From HGM13006 sp964518645 (GTDB lineage: Bacteria; Bacillota; Clostridia; Oscillospirales; Oscillospiraceae): 5,894 nucleotides of DNA. The stretch is from assembly GCA_964518645.1 (NCBI GenBank), contig CAZFGL010000136.1, positions 1 through 5,894 of the forward strand, read 5' to 3'. The notes under the pieces are model-generated. The model did not search any database and was not told the origin of the DNA. It saw only the letters and a program-made list of their open reading frames with translations. Position numbers and translations under genes: made by a program. The number at the start of each line of letters is the position of its first letter. Within the stretch, counting starts at the first letter, position 1. Shown piece after piece: positions 5,860-5,894 of the stretch.

Positions 5860-5894
5860 ATGGCAGCTTATGATCGAATTTACAACTTCTCCGC
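5860..5894 (+). CDS. serC: Phosphoserine aminotransferase, N-terminal 11 codons only
   Basis: Only the first 11 codons plus two bases are inside the window, reading MAAYDRIYNFS and then GC. The phrase RxYNFSA(GP) is the characteristic opening of SerC, the PLP-dependent enzyme that converts 3-phosphohydroxypyruvate and glutamate to phosphoserine and 2-oxoglutarate in serine synthesis. The start is supported by AGGAG upstream and by the position of the motif close to the N-terminus as in known SerC proteins. It is transcribed divergently from the hydrogenase-like operon from a perfect promoter some 380 bp upstream. Catalytic residues lie outside the window, so the call rests on a short but distinctive signature. 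Confidence 0.75.
   Translation, partial: MAAYDRIYNFS

Noticed and set aside
5596..5860. Minus-strand open frames of 75-78 residues in the serC leader
   Set aside because: They are translations of the palindromic repeat DNA, have no ribosome site or recognisable domain, and run against the serC leader.

Overview
The window looks like part of a Clostridia genome, probably an Oscillospiraceae/Ruminococcaceae-type gut anaerobe. The grounds are moderately high GC in coding DNA, strong AGGAGG-type ribosome sites, clostridial sigma-A promoters, a DRTGG/HATPase/hydrogenase-like/PHP gene set that I know from anaerobic Firmicutes, and short palindromic intergenic repeats. The taxonomic call is inference.

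Nearly all of positions 1-5392 is one minus-strand operon. Its promoter (TTGAAA, 18-bp spacer, TATAAT) lies at 5387-5416. In order of transcription it holds: a small DRTGG-domain protein (5263-4922), a stand-alone HATPase/anti-sigma-like ATP-binding protein (4911-4477), a ferredoxin-type [FeFe]-hydrogenase-like protein with an altered active site (4480-3182, TTG start), a second DRTGG protein (3152-2823), a PHP-family metallophosphoesterase gene (2826-1814), a DUF2500 membrane-anchored protein (1799-1437), and the 5' two thirds or more of an ABC exporter (1408 to beyond position 1). Short gaps, two 4-nt start/stop overlaps and Shine-Dalgarno sequences placed on preceding stop codons support co-transcription. 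The first five genes resemble the accessory set that often sits beside the electron-bifurcating hydrogenase genes hydABC. Here no hydABC gene is seen, and the set runs into DUF2500 and ABC-exporter genes instead. I infer a redox- or hydrogen-linked sensing/regulatory module rather than a catabolic hydrogenase.

The most striking feature is a perfect 293-bp tandem duplication (2191-2779) inside the PHP gene. The repeat unit is not a multiple of 3, so the gene is split into two frames. Removing one copy restores a clean 239-residue PHP protein with all expected metal ligands. This is a very recent mutation, a reversible on/off switch, or an assembly artefact.

The right end (5417-5894) is a divergent control region. 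A perfect-consensus plus-strand promoter (TTGACA, 17 bp, TATAAT; 5452-5480) drives a gene whose first codons at 5860 match the start of phosphoserine aminotransferase (serC). Between promoter and gene lies an untranslated leader of about 370 nt, rich in hairpins. It has two modules of the same design spaced 59 nt apart and a REP-like palindromic repeat nested in a larger imperfect inverted repeat. I recognise no named riboswitch there.
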